Below, in pieces: positions 12,008 through 23,404 of a stretch of 64,000 nt of DNA; the stretch's first letter is position 1, and each line of letters opens with the position of its first letter. This DNA is from Numida meleagris (lineage: Eukaryota > Chordata > Aves > Galliformes > Numididae), in NCBI RefSeq assembly GCF_002078875.1, contig NC_034409.1, forward strand, positions 105,691,250-105,755,249, in the 5' to 3' direction. The translations under genes were made by a program, and so were the position numbers. The notes beneath the pieces were generated by a model. It was not told the DNA's origin and did no database searches. It saw only the letters and a program-made list of their open reading frames with translations.

Positions 12008-12062
12008 TTTGTAGCCCAGGCACCTAAGTGATAAACTCAGGAGTAGATTTCAGAAACAGCTC
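12008..12062. repeat. Possible third ancient repeat remnant
   Basis: AGGCACCTAAGTG followed by AGTAGATTTCAGAAACAGCT has the same word order as the ancient sauropsid repeat above. It is short and degenerate, so confidence is low. Confidence 0.22.
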
Positions 12063-12187
12063 TGAGGTAATTGTTTTATTTTTTCTGAGAAACCAGATTT
12101 TTATTTCATTGTAATATCACATACACCTTTCAGATTTGGTAGCCTCGATTTGAAATTTAAAGGCAACAATCTCTAGTTACATCCATT

Positions 12188-12206
12188 AAAAAAAAAAAAA
12201 AAAAAA
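12188..12206. repeat. Poly(A) tract
   Basis: Nineteen consecutive A. No recognisable retrocopy precedes it on the plus strand. Confidence 0.9.
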
Positions 12207-14954
12207 GGTGCTCATACAGACCAGCTGAATTTGGCTAAAAGTTTTGGATGTTCTCTTTGATTAAGCTTTCTGAGACATAAAGAATCCCCTTTCTCAAGTT
12301 CTACAAGGCAGACGTAGGCTATACAATCCACAAGCACCTCTGTTCAGCTGTTGCCATTCACTTGTCTCTTCCTTTATCCTAAATCACAGAATCTTTAATC
12401 ACTAAGGAACAGAAAAACCTGGGTATAGGCAGGCCAAATCTTTCACTGGCATAGCTCAACATTGCTTCAATGAATCACACTCATTTACCCCAGGGCTGGC
12501 TTCCTTCCTGACAAATGTAGTAATTTGCTTGCCTACATTGCTGTAACTTGGACTCTTCCACTCCCAACAAGGAGTAAAGGAACACCACAAATTCTTTTTT
12601 TTCTGAGAAGCAGGTCAGTGAAATCCCTACCAGTCATGGTACAAGCTAACTAAAGCCAAATAAGCATTTGGTCTTTGCAAACAAGACTGCTAGAAGTAGA
12701 ATTAAACCCTTAAAAAAATAGAAGTTTTATTAAAGAGACAGCATTCACAAAGCATACATCCTTACAGACAAAATGCAGATCTGAGATATGACTTGCACAG
12801 TGTTTCTATGGTTACTAAAACTAGAACTTAATCAATAGGAGAAAAAAAAAACATTTAAAAATGTATATGCAAAACAATTAGTCTTGCCCATTCAAAGAGA
12901 CAGTCCAGCCACTAACTTCTTCAAAACATTTCTTTTGAGTCTAATGAGCTATAACTCTTGCAAAGATGTTTTAATTAATGCCAGTGTAAGCAGCTAGATC
13001 CTTATGTAGCTTCAGTGACTAAAACTGGGTTAGCAGAAGCAACACAGTTCAGACTGACAAAGACTCAGTTTCCTGGTGAAAATGGTATCCAGAATTTCCA
13101 TGCAGAACCTCATTTCGAAAAATAGGAAAATAGTGTTCGTTCTAGGAGTGACGCTTAGTGTATATAGGAGATCTATTTTTGTCATGCTTGAAATTTTCTG
13201 TTGGTGACTGAAGGATCTTGATCCCCTGGCAGCACAGACAAAAATATTCCTTAATATTATACTTAATATTAAACATTTTATAGCTCGCAATTAAAATGAC
13301 AGCCCCTTCTGGTGGCATGGGGAGGGTGAGATGTGAGGACAGAGCAGGTTACAAACAGTCATCTGTACAGACTTCTCTGCAATTTTCAGACTCATTAGAG
13401 AAAACATATTCCAGAAGAGTGAGAGGATACACAAATTTTGGTATTAACGTGAATGCATCGCAGCCAATCTCCTTATACTAAAAAACTATACATATGACTT
13501 TCCAAAAATAATTTGTTCATTCTAATTACAGATACCAGAAAGTAAAAATTCATTTGCCTAGCTTTAAATCAAATACAAACCTATTTTCTTAACAGTTTGT
13601 CATTAATCCAAACTAATGGTACTATTTTAACACTTTAGCAACATCAAATTTTATTAAATTAAGGTGCTGAACTTGAACCCACAAGCTGCTGGGCACATCC
13701 TCAACTTTACTGATATGAATATTCTTACTTATTTCAGCCCACTCAAAAGTACCACAAGTGTGGAACTGCTTGAAAATCAGGGTCAAAATTCCCCATAGTC
13801 TGCTGAACTGGAACTAAGGCTCAGAATATATACATCCATTTTTCAGTCCACAGGAAATGTTTCTGTCTCTTATGTCTGGGCATAAAACAAGCCTGTGGCC
13901 CAGGCATAACTACACATTAGGGAGCAACAGGAACACAAGTTCACCATATCAATTATGAAAGATTCATTCAAGCTGAATGTAACTACAGAATGAAGCTCCC
14001 ATATAAAATGAGGACAAACATTAAGATTACCAAAACGTTCCCCAAACTGGACAAGATCTGCCTAGGTGCTGAAGTCAGGTTCATATAACTTCCCATTCTG
14101 AAATGTATCACAAGAGCTGTGAGATGTGATTATGCTTCCTTCTGGTAGTGCAAAAGGCTGTTTTCAAAATAGCACACGAGAGCTCACATAATACAAATTA
14201 AGTCATTCTTGCTGAAAAAAGATGTCTCTGAATTCATATTGCCATATTCATTTATCTTTTGCATTCATTTCCTGCACATGTTCAGGAAGAAAAATTAAAA
14301 ACAAAAATCTGTCAAATCTTAATAATACAGACACTTCCTAGAAAGCAGTCTTCAAAGTAACAACACTAACTGTGCATGAATGAGGTTATGTCTGCTTATT
14401 CAAGGAACAAAATACCAGCAAAGAGCAGCATGTGACTTACCTGATGGAGTACAGTTAAACACAACTATATCAAGGAAGACTGCAATGAGCCCCATATGTT
14501 CCTTCAACATCACCATGGCAATTAGAGGCAGAAAAAAACATTACACCAAATAGTCTTTCCTACGTCCAATGCACACTACTTTCTCATGGCTTACTTTTAA
14601 GAATGTTTTTACACCCAATTTTAAAGTCTAAATTAATGGCATCAATGGCATCTTCCTGAAGAATGTGTTTAGACTAAAGCAGACCCTAATTACATAAACA
14701 GGAATGTGAAGGATTTGGGGTTTATTTGGCTAGTTGTCCTATCCCAAGCAGGACGTTCAAGTAACTGCCTTCCTCCCTTCCTCATGCCCCTTCTCAATGT
14801 AGCAACAACTTGTGTGTGCTGTTCTGCTGAAAATAGACTGCTGAAGGCTCCCTTGAACACAGCATTGTTCAGATTGCTGTGCAGCAATCTGTACTCACTG
14901 TAAAAAGATGCATACATACTCTGCCTTGTTCCCTCAAATTCTAACTCCCATTGT

Positions 14955-14995
14955 AAAACAAAACAAAACAAAACAAAACAAAACAAAACAAAAAC
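14955..14995. repeat. (AAAAC)n microsatellite
   Basis: About eight tandem AAAAC units on the plus strand. Confidence 0.97.
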
Positions 14996-16517
14996 CTACT
15001 GTTTGGCAGAAAGACAGAAACTGAGTTCTTAATGTTTTGGGCTTTTTTTTCTATTAGTGTGGACACTTAGAAAGCATGAAGAGGTACTAAATCCCCATAA
15101 AATTTTTGAACTCTTAGTGGTTGAGATCCAGGTGATGAGACATGCGGTGGAGAGACTGCTTATATAAAAACAACGGAGTGCCAGAAGACTGTGAGGGTGT
15201 TGGGTTTTGGAAAACTTGGACAGAGGGAAGGGATGAGCTCTCATACCGCTCCCTGTCATTCTAGTATCTAAACACAAACCAAAAATGCTGTAGGGAGTTA
15301 CACAGAGAGGCTTTTCTTGTTCACTATCTTGCTACAGGAAAAATGAGCTATTTAAAATAACATTTCATTTTTATTCTGTTAAAAATAAGTTGAAAAATGA
15401 AGCTCTTCTACAGGGAGCTGCTGACTGGTAGATAGCAGCTGGCTGAGAAGAAACTCCATGAAAGAAGTTGCAGAAAAAGTAACTTCAAGGAAGGACAGAC
15501 AAACAGAAGGGTGGAGAGACAGAAAGAATAAAAGAAAGCTATTCACTGGCAGCCTGCTTAGCATGGCTGATCTATCCCTTTGATTACAGCAATCTTATTT
15601 ACCAGCAGTGCTTTCACATGGCAGAGACCACGTGAATGATAAACATGCGGTTTCATCATATTTTTTATACGTAAGCGTCAGCTGCTTTTCCCACCGAAGA
15701 CACTTCTATATGAGTATTCTTTTTACTTCTGGAAATGAATTGCTGTTCACCTCTAGTAGCCATCAGTTTCCAAACAAAACCTCTAGGTGATAAAGCAGTA
15801 AGGCTTAAAGAGAGCACCACCCCCAGTTGGTGAGGCTCAGGTGCTATTTACAGGCAATATCCAAAGATGTCTCATTCATAGCAGTACATCATCAGCTATG
15901 CCTGCTAAATGTAGCAGGTTCCTATTCTTCTGTGGAAAAAAAAAAGATAAAAGAACACAGTAATAATAGTAAGAGTTATAATAGTAACAAAGGAGCTGAA
16001 AAGCAATGCAGAGCCTTCTGAAGTGTAGCAAAGCAATCCTGTTGTAAGCCTATATAGCACAAGTTCAATGTCTATGCTCCTTTGATTTACACAGAACTAG
16101 GCCTTGATTTTTTTTCAAAGGGATGTTTGTTTGAATTTGGCTTTTCACATTGTGTTTATTTTCCTTCTCCATTAACTTCTGCCCCTGGCTTTCATGGACC
16201 AAAACTGCGGGCATATGAATTCAGAATTTTCCAAGTAGGTGTTTTTTATTATGCACACAAACTATTGTAGAATGTTCAAGGGTTTTTAAAATTACCCTCA
16301 AAATATCCACACATTTCAGAACACATTAAAACAGGTGTCAGCAACAAAGACTGAGTGACTGACTCATGCAATAACATAAATATTGAGGAATAAAAGACCT
16401 GGTGCTGCACAGTAGTACAATTTATAAACACACAAGAAGACTTGCAGTATGTATACATATTCTTTAATTTTATCTCTCTCAAAACATCTGAGGACTCACA
16501 GTAAACAGGAAACTAAC

Positions 16518-16556
16518 CTTGATGTGAGCTGCTGGATCTGGGACAGTCTGAATCAT
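16518..16556 (-). CDS. ERG: ERG, first coding segment (start codon exon)
   Basis: This is the translated part of a 5' exon of ERG, an ETS-domain DNA-binding transcription factor of the nucleus that acts in endothelium, blood stem cells and cartilage. Reading the minus strand from ATG at 16556 gives 13 codons, MIQTVPDPAAHIK, which I recognise as the N-terminus of the long ERG isoforms. The last codon (AAG) abuts a donor, AAG|GTTAGT, in phase 0. This fits the known next ERG exon, which starts with GAA-GCC codons. That exon and the PNT and ETS domains were not found at lower coordinates in the window, so this is a partial CDS. The start is chosen because of the exact match; the base at -3 is G. 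In the same frame a TGA lies upstream inside the exon, so the ORF cannot extend 5'. The identity rests on recalled family sequence, not on a search. Confidence 0.93.
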
Positions 16557-16605
16557 GTCCTTTAACAGGCCAACGTGTTTACCAGAAGCTCAGATCCCAA
16601 GGCAG
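16518..16605 (-). other. ERG: ERG start-codon exon (88 bp: 49 nt 5' UTR plus 39 nt CDS)
   Basis: This is the complete internal exon. The acceptor is a T-rich tract ending TTGGTTATGCAG (AG at 16607-16606) and the donor is AAG|GTTAGT (GT at 16517-16516). The 49 nt before the ATG have stops in all three minus frames, as expected for 5' UTR. From memory its size is close to that of the orthologous human exon. The exon lies about 38 kb downstream of the CpG-island donors. The donor is slightly non-consensus (T at +3), which could allow regulated use. Confidence 0.88.
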
Positions 16606-19600
16606 CTGCATAACCAAAGAAACAAAAGCCATATGATTATATTTAAGAATTTATTTTCAATAGAAATCTCTTATCTTTTTATAGGCAGATAAACACCTTT
16701 CCTTACCCAGACCTCCTCAACAACCAGCACAGCTGAAGCCCTAAGACACTTCTGTTTCCGTACAGCCTGGTAGGATAAATTTCAGATAGGAGAAAACAGT
16801 TGGCCCTGAAATTCTCACGGAAAAAATGGTCTTTATCTCTAGTGGAGGATTTTCCCAAAATAAGAGCTCTGGGGTGTGTTCTGACTGACTGCACAGCCCT
16901 ACTAACCAGTAGAGATACCAAGGATTTCCATAATCTCTTCTTTCCAAGGTAAAAAGAAATACAGCAGGTCTGGGACAGATCTGGTGCTGATAGAAGTATG
17001 TATCATTTCAATGAAGTTGTGCCCATTTACAAACACTGCAAATGCGGTCCAGCCACCCAATTAACAGCACTTCAGAGCATGGATCTTCTGCGGATCCTTT
17101 ATCCATGTCTGGTAATGAAGCATAGACGGGTTGGGGCAGGCGGAAGGCATTTGTCTGCATGTGCAGGGGGTGAGGGATTGCTAAAACAATTTTAAATAAC
17201 AACAATGTATAATTAGAATAATTATACTTTATACGGCAAAGTACTGCTCAGTAACTAGAACATAAATTAAAGGCTGATGAGCTGGGATTGGTAAATCAGG
17301 AAACTAGAAAACATATGGAAAAATGTAGAAACATGAATGGCATTTAAAGTAATGTCTTTTTCTCTGCTCTCCCTAAAAGCCTGGAAATTCTCAGTTTTCA
17401 CACAAGTAGTTTCCTTTTGCCCATGACCTTGAACTTCTGTCATCTTTTAAAGGCAAGGCACTATCTGAACGACGATCTTTTTCTTCAGCGTCATTTTTTT
17501 AATTTAATTATCTGTTCCCAAATCAGCACTAACTTGCAGACTGAATTGCAGATAGCTTTTATCTACGTATTCAGGCAAAATGCTGACAGAGTGACACCAA
17601 GATGCAGTCTGCCCCAGGATCAGTCCTGATGATGTAAGGAAGCCACGTGTAAACTATGGTATATGGTACTACACAGTGCAATTAAGGATATCTCCATTTA
17701 GATCTTAGAACCAGATTTGTTTCCCTTCAAATCAATGAAAACCAAGCACTTAATTATATAGCTTATTATGGAAACCCCAACATGAGCCAAATTCTCATTT
17801 AGATTGACTTCTTTCTTGCACACTTTCCTTCGGTGATCAAATGGGATACCGATGTCACAACTTTCAGCAAAGATATTTCTTTCCATGAAGCTTAAATATC
17901 TACAAAAGCAATAGACGCTTGTTTCAGTAAAAGTAAACTTTCAACAGCAATGTTGTTCAGATTGATGTCATATACAAATATTAACAGCACTGACATGCCT
18001 TTCAGTTCCCTTCTTCCCTTCACTGGTAAATCCACGCCTGTCATGTTATTCATTGCATTTATTGGATTCATATTTTAAGCTTTCAAATGATCATAGACAG
18101 AATCTGGAAACTCCTAAATTTCATTTAAACTGAGCAGAAAAAAATATTTTGAACCTAGCTGCTCCAGAACTGCCCCCTGTTGCTCTGGGACAGAAGGAAG
18201 CTTTCAGAGCTCAGATTTGCTTAGACCTACTGGAATGGCCTGGGGCTTATAAGTTGCTTGCATTATGCCAGCCTTGGCATATCAGAACTTTCCACCAAGA
18301 AAAAAGATCTTTTGTAGGAGAGAAGATGATGGAGAACGTTTGGAAGCTGGGTACCAGCTCTGTACCACACAGTGTGGGAATTAAAGACAAGCAGATGTAA
18401 GCCAGTATAAGTTGCAAAGATGCTTTTGTCCATTTGATTTTTAACCTGTACTGCTGTGCAGCAGTGATCCCAAAAGGAGGAATTATGCTTTGAGCTCAAC
18501 CTTTGGCAGTGTATCCATGTTTCTCTTCTGGATATTCATTCATGCCTCCTCTATGGGGGAACATATTTTGCAAAAGGCATGACTTTTGCCTTTCTACTTT
18601 TGCAAATCATTGTTTAAAAGCCGTGACAGTACTCCTTCCTTTTTCCAAACAGAAATATCATTTTAATTACTTCAGCTCCACCTTTACTGGCTGGAGCTGG
18701 ACGCTTCCAGACATCTGGTACTAACTTTCTGAACCAGATGGTATTTATTGCCAGAACCTCAGCCACCCCCACCCCAAATTTCACGCTGGTTGTGTTTGCG
18801 TTTGACAGTCCGTCACAGGGCTGGCATGTGGCAGCAGATTTTGCCCTGCACCCCCTAGCTGGTGTGGCTCTAATTCAAAAGTCCGAATTACACCAAAGTC
18901 TGGATTAGGGAGATATCTCTTTCCAGGGAACTGAAACACGGAAATTCTAACACAAACCAAAAGCTAAGTGCTCACTTGAGTGCTTTTCTTCACAAGAGCT
19001 TAACTCTTGAACAATATTCATAACCACGGAGCAGGTTTCCTTGCAGTTGCTGGCATCACAGATTGCTGACATTAACTCTGCTCTGGAGGAGCACATCCTG
19101 TGAGTGACAGGGAGGAAGGTCCTCCTGCATCAGCCGTGCTATGGCAGGAAAGCAGTCAGAGCTGTGTGTGCCACTGCCACTGCTGGACTCCACACAGGAG
19201 TGGACAGCGAGGCCTGAAGGTCTGCTGACTTTCTGCCATGCAACCTGTAATTTTAGGCTGATGCAAATACATCAAAAGGGCATAGAATTATGTATGGTTC
19301 TAGAGCTCATCAGATGTGATTACATTGCTTTCCCTTTTTACAGTCATATTGAAAGGATTAGACTTTTTAACTATGCATACACTGCCAAAGTACTGAGAGA
19401 TTGAACGTCCTCTCTATCTGGGGAGCAGCATACACCTCTGGATTTCCACACTGACATTATCCAACCTCCTGCCATGCATTTTCCTGATTGAAGATGGAAC
19501 ACAGGTCCTTTTTCCAAGCTGTGCTCACCAAGACAACAGCAAGTTAGGTGAACAAGGCTCAAAATGCGTACCTGCAAAACGTATAGCATTCAAAATACAG

Positions 19601-20660
19601 CCTTAGTGTATGAACTAAACACTGCGGAAATATGGAGAAGAAAGACTGCTAAATTAGTGGCAAACATCACACCAGAAGTGCTGGACCAGATTGGTGGCAC
19701 TGTGAAAGCAAGGACGCTATTAAGTGGTTACCCCAGCACAAGCTGCACAGAAGAGAGCAGAGCCAAACCACTATTTGGAGGACAACATCTGTCCCAAAAG
19801 ATCCCTGTACGCATGCTTCTGAGGTGACAAGGACCTGCACTTTACAACGACATGTATATCAGACAGTGAAAGGCTATGCACAGCACTCAGCACTGGAAAG
19901 CCGCACACACACATCCACGTGCTGGTGTGATGAATAATGCTGAGTGGCATTGCAGAGAATTTCTACCGGCATGACTTTGAGATGTTTACCCTTACTCACA
20001 GGAGGTGAATCCGTCAGCAGTTATGCAGACTATCCTCAATGAGTGCCAGTAGGACTTGCAGACCCTCTCCCACTGTCATGCAAGCTGTACTTGTCACATA
20101 CTTTGTAAAAACTGATGTTTTTCAGCTGTTGGATAACTTTTGCAATGTGCGACTTTGTCCATTTCTGGATTTTTTTTTTTCAGGAAATCCTTCTCAGGAC
20201 ATCTGGGTCCTACTAGCACTGGTGACTGTGTAAATGAGAGAAAGGCTGCGATATCCAAAAGGCATGTAAACCTGCTCCTTGTGGTGTTTAGAAACAGTGC
20301 AAGTTACTGCTGCCTTAACTCAGAGCTTCCCTTTCTAGGTAGATGAGTGCAATACGTGTACTTTTCAGTGCAAGAGTTCTTGCATGGCAAATTTAAGACA
20401 AGTTTAGGCTTGCTAAACTTTAGAAGTATCAAACAGATTGGAGGAGCTTCAAGGACCAAAACCTGAAAAAATGTGCAATCATTCACCTAGTGCTGCAGCA
20501 ACTTTATTTGTACCACATGGGCCTTACTGAAATTAAGTAATTAAATTACTATGTTATTAAAGTTAAGTCCCTTAAGAATATTATGAAGAGGTGAAATCCT
20601 CATCCACTGAAATAAATTGGTCTTCTGCAACTGTCAGAGACAAGCCAGAAGTTCACTCAC
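16606..20660. other. ERG 5' intron between the candidate UTR exon and the start-codon exon
   Basis: About 4 kb of unique sequence without recognisable mobile elements. The absence of CR1 or mariner over this span is mildly notable compared with the rest of the window. A CTCF-like word lies at 18171-18183. Confidence 0.5.
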
Positions 20661-20757
20661 TCCAGCTCTGTTTGTGCGTGCAGAACTCTGGAGCGGAAGG
20701 GTGTTGCAAGCATGCAGGGAGGGGAATGGCACGGGGAGAGAAACCCAGCCATACCTA
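20661..20757 (-). other. Candidate ERG 5' UTR exon 2
   Basis: On the minus strand, an acceptor CTTTCCTTAG at 20758 (or a second AG three bases further in, giving a start at 20754) is followed by 97 (or 94) nt and a good donor, GCTGGA|GTGAGT, at 20661. The segment lies about 4 kb upstream of the ERG start-codon exon. Mammalian ERG, as I recall, has a roughly 100 bp untranslated exon a short way upstream of the equivalent exon, which fits. The exon is more GC- and pyrimidine-rich than its surroundings. It overlaps the 3' end of a 184-codon minus-strand ORF (20657-21211), whose frame stays open across it. The call is inferred from splice signals and position; I cannot recall the orthologous UTR sequence well enough to confirm it. 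Confidence 0.38.
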
Positions 20758-23267
20758 CTAAGGAAAGGCCCAGAAGTGAAGATGTGACATGTTCATACCT
20801 CAGTATTTTTAAACTAGGACTATGCTGGGCAGACTGTGAAATACAGCTCCTCCAACTCAGGGCCAATATTGACACTACGCTATTACAGAGCAGAGCTGTG
20901 TAACGTGGGCTTAAAACTTTCATGTTTAGATTGTGGCTGAGTACAACCACTTCAGCTGCTGCTTTCTTGCTTCTTTTGTTGTGACCTCTCTGCAGTCTAG
21001 CAACTCCAACAGTAAAACCCTGCAGAAATATCCTTCTGCGTTCAAGAAATACTACTGTCAAAGGCAATTGAAGTGCAGTCAGTGCATATTTGCTGTTAAG
21101 ATAAAACTTCATGACTTGCAGGTGGATACCATGAATATAAAAACAGGAGCAAAGGACAAGAAAGCTAAAATATGAAAAGATGTGTCCATCAACATTTGTA
21201 CAGCTTTCCAAATTCAGCTAAAACATTTTGTACCCATCTCGCCTTTGCTGGATGGCCTACAAAGCATGTGCTTTGCATTGTCTGGTGTGCCTACCGGAAA
21301 GAATGAAATGATGCTAAGTGGCATTTATTGTTAATTTAGTAAATTAGTATTAATAGATCTGTGCTAGGAGAGGTTGCCAACTCTCTCTCATGCAGCATTA
21401 ACACCGTGTCCTTCAGTCAGAGCAGGACCATGATGTGACCAACAGCACATCACCCTTTGATGGGCCCCTACTCAGTGGCCCCAACCTCTCCCTGCTTCAG
21501 CACACCATGACACCCGGGGCCCAGGGTGATGTGAGGAGCATGGAACACATGGTGGGCTGCGGGTGGCAGGGAGCTGAGGCCTGCGCCTACCATCCGTGGG
21601 CTTGGAGTGGTTTAAGCTGCCCATGAAACCACAAGCTGAATGTTACCTTACAAGCCAGTAACTGAAGAATGAGCCATGTGTCACCACCTGTTTGTGAGGG
21701 CCCAGATGGCCTGGGTTTACAGTTAGCTCTACACTAATAGCTGTACTCTAGATCTAGGGGTGCAAACGGATCCGTCCATCTGAAGACCTGTCTTTGTCAT
21801 CTGTGTCTACATTTGTCTCTCCTGGAGTTCGTCAAAACTGAAGGTGGATTTTCTTCTGGGATATAGAGCACATTCCTAGGGAGTTAAACTGTGACTTAGT
21901 CGTACAAGGCGTTAAGTATATCTCATAATGAATGAACAGAGCTCCCGTTCTTGGAGAGGTCAGTCCACCTAAGGGGAAAAGGCAGCAAATGGTCTCCCCT
22001 CCTTCCCCCTGAATGTGGAGCCTGTGGAGAAGGCACATTTCTACCCTACCACCCAAATCTATCTGTGCAGCTACTGCTTATCTTAAGTTCCAACCCATGA
22101 TCTCAGGGGAGGATACAGCCCTAAATTAGCTCATTTACAGTAGAAACTTTAGACTACAGCCAAAAATATTTGTTTTTATTAGTACTCCCTATATAGTACG
22201 CCTCTGACCAATAACTTGTTTTATTTATTTTTTTGGCAAATTACCATGTTCTTATTCAAAGCCATAATGAGGATTATATATCAAAGTGGAATGCAGAGTA
22301 GCTATTCCTGAAACTCCCAACTGTGTATAAAAGAGTCTGGAATTCCCCAAACACTATCTCTTCAGTCCAGGCCACTTACAAATGTGGTTAACATGAATGA
22401 AGTAATATCGTCAGAAAGGAAGGAGACTTTTGAGTCACGTCTGACACATTTTAACTACATCAACCACTTTCCATAGCTCAAGGTTTTGACTGTCTTTCTT
22501 AATACCATGCAAGGGTGTTTGATAATGATTACTCCCTGATGCTTATCCTGTTACAGGATACTTATACACATGCACAGGATACCGAGGGGAGAGCAACGAA
22601 TGAATTCAAGACTTTGTGCTCTCCAAGTGGAAAACCGCAGAGTTCACCAGAAAAGTTGCCAGATCAAATGAAATTCCTCCTTGATGCACTTTACTGCCTT
22701 TCTGTTTCACGCTGGAGCTGTCCTGTCAGATTTCTGCATTTGGCTATTCAATCTCAACACAACTCCATGCTTAGCTGAAGGTGTTCGCAATTCATCTCCA
22801 CAAGAGCAAGACATGCAGCCAGAAAGTAGCCATCACACAGTTTCTGTCTGCAGGTTATTATTATGGACCTAACAGAAGTATGACTTCCCAACAAACATAG
22901 TGACAAATAGTAACTTCTAATTAACATTCATCCCACCCTTAGAACATGGGTCTGTTTCAAACATTTTAACCCATCCTCCGCTTAAAATTACAGCAGTGGA
23001 AAGATATGCATTCTGTTATCAAATGAATTAATGAGAAATTACTCTGAGGCTGAAGTCACAAGCTAAGGAAAACTATTATCTCTTGAGAAAAGATAAAAGA
23101 AAATGAGAGTAGTTTTTAGAAAGTGAAACAAGATCCAGCTCAGTAATAACAAATTACATAGCAAAATCCTGTAGTGCACATTATCAGCTCCTTCAAGCCT
23201 TCCTTTGCTAGTGCCTCTTGCACTTTAAGGATATTTCTTTGGGAAAAAAAATTGAGGTTACTGGCAT

Positions 23268-23404
23268 TTAAGAATCGTTTAGATGTTGTACTAGGGGACA
23301 TGGTTTAGTGGGGAAATATTGGTGGTAGGTGGATGGTTGGAGTGGATGATCTTGGAGGTCTTTTCCAACCTTCGTGATTCTACAATTCTATGAGTCTGTG
23401 ATTC
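23268..23404 (+). mobile_element. CR1 LINE 3' fragment (short)
   Basis: The last ~130 bp of a CR1: TTTAGATGTTGTACTAGGG, GTGGATGATCTTGGAGGTCT, TTTTCCAACC, then ATTCTACAATTCTATGAGTC-type tail units. It is 5'-truncated. Confidence 0.9.

Larger units (their letters stand above)
8397..16517. other. Intron downstream of the ERG start-codon exon, right part
   Basis: Unique AT-rich sequence with the MIR-like remnant, simple repeats and no exon I can support. The alternative ERG first exon encoding MASTIK, known from mammals, was not seen here and is expected further left. Confidence 0.65.

Noticed and set aside
1..16517. Search for the next ERG exon and for the MASTIK alternative first exon
   Set aside because: No minus-strand sequence encoding the expected residues was found; both are presumed to lie left of the window.
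20657..21211. 184-codon minus-strand ORF, the longest without N or repeat
   Set aside because: About one ORF of this length is expected by chance in six frames of 64 kb. It has no recognisable domain. Only its 3' end is of interest as a candidate UTR exon.
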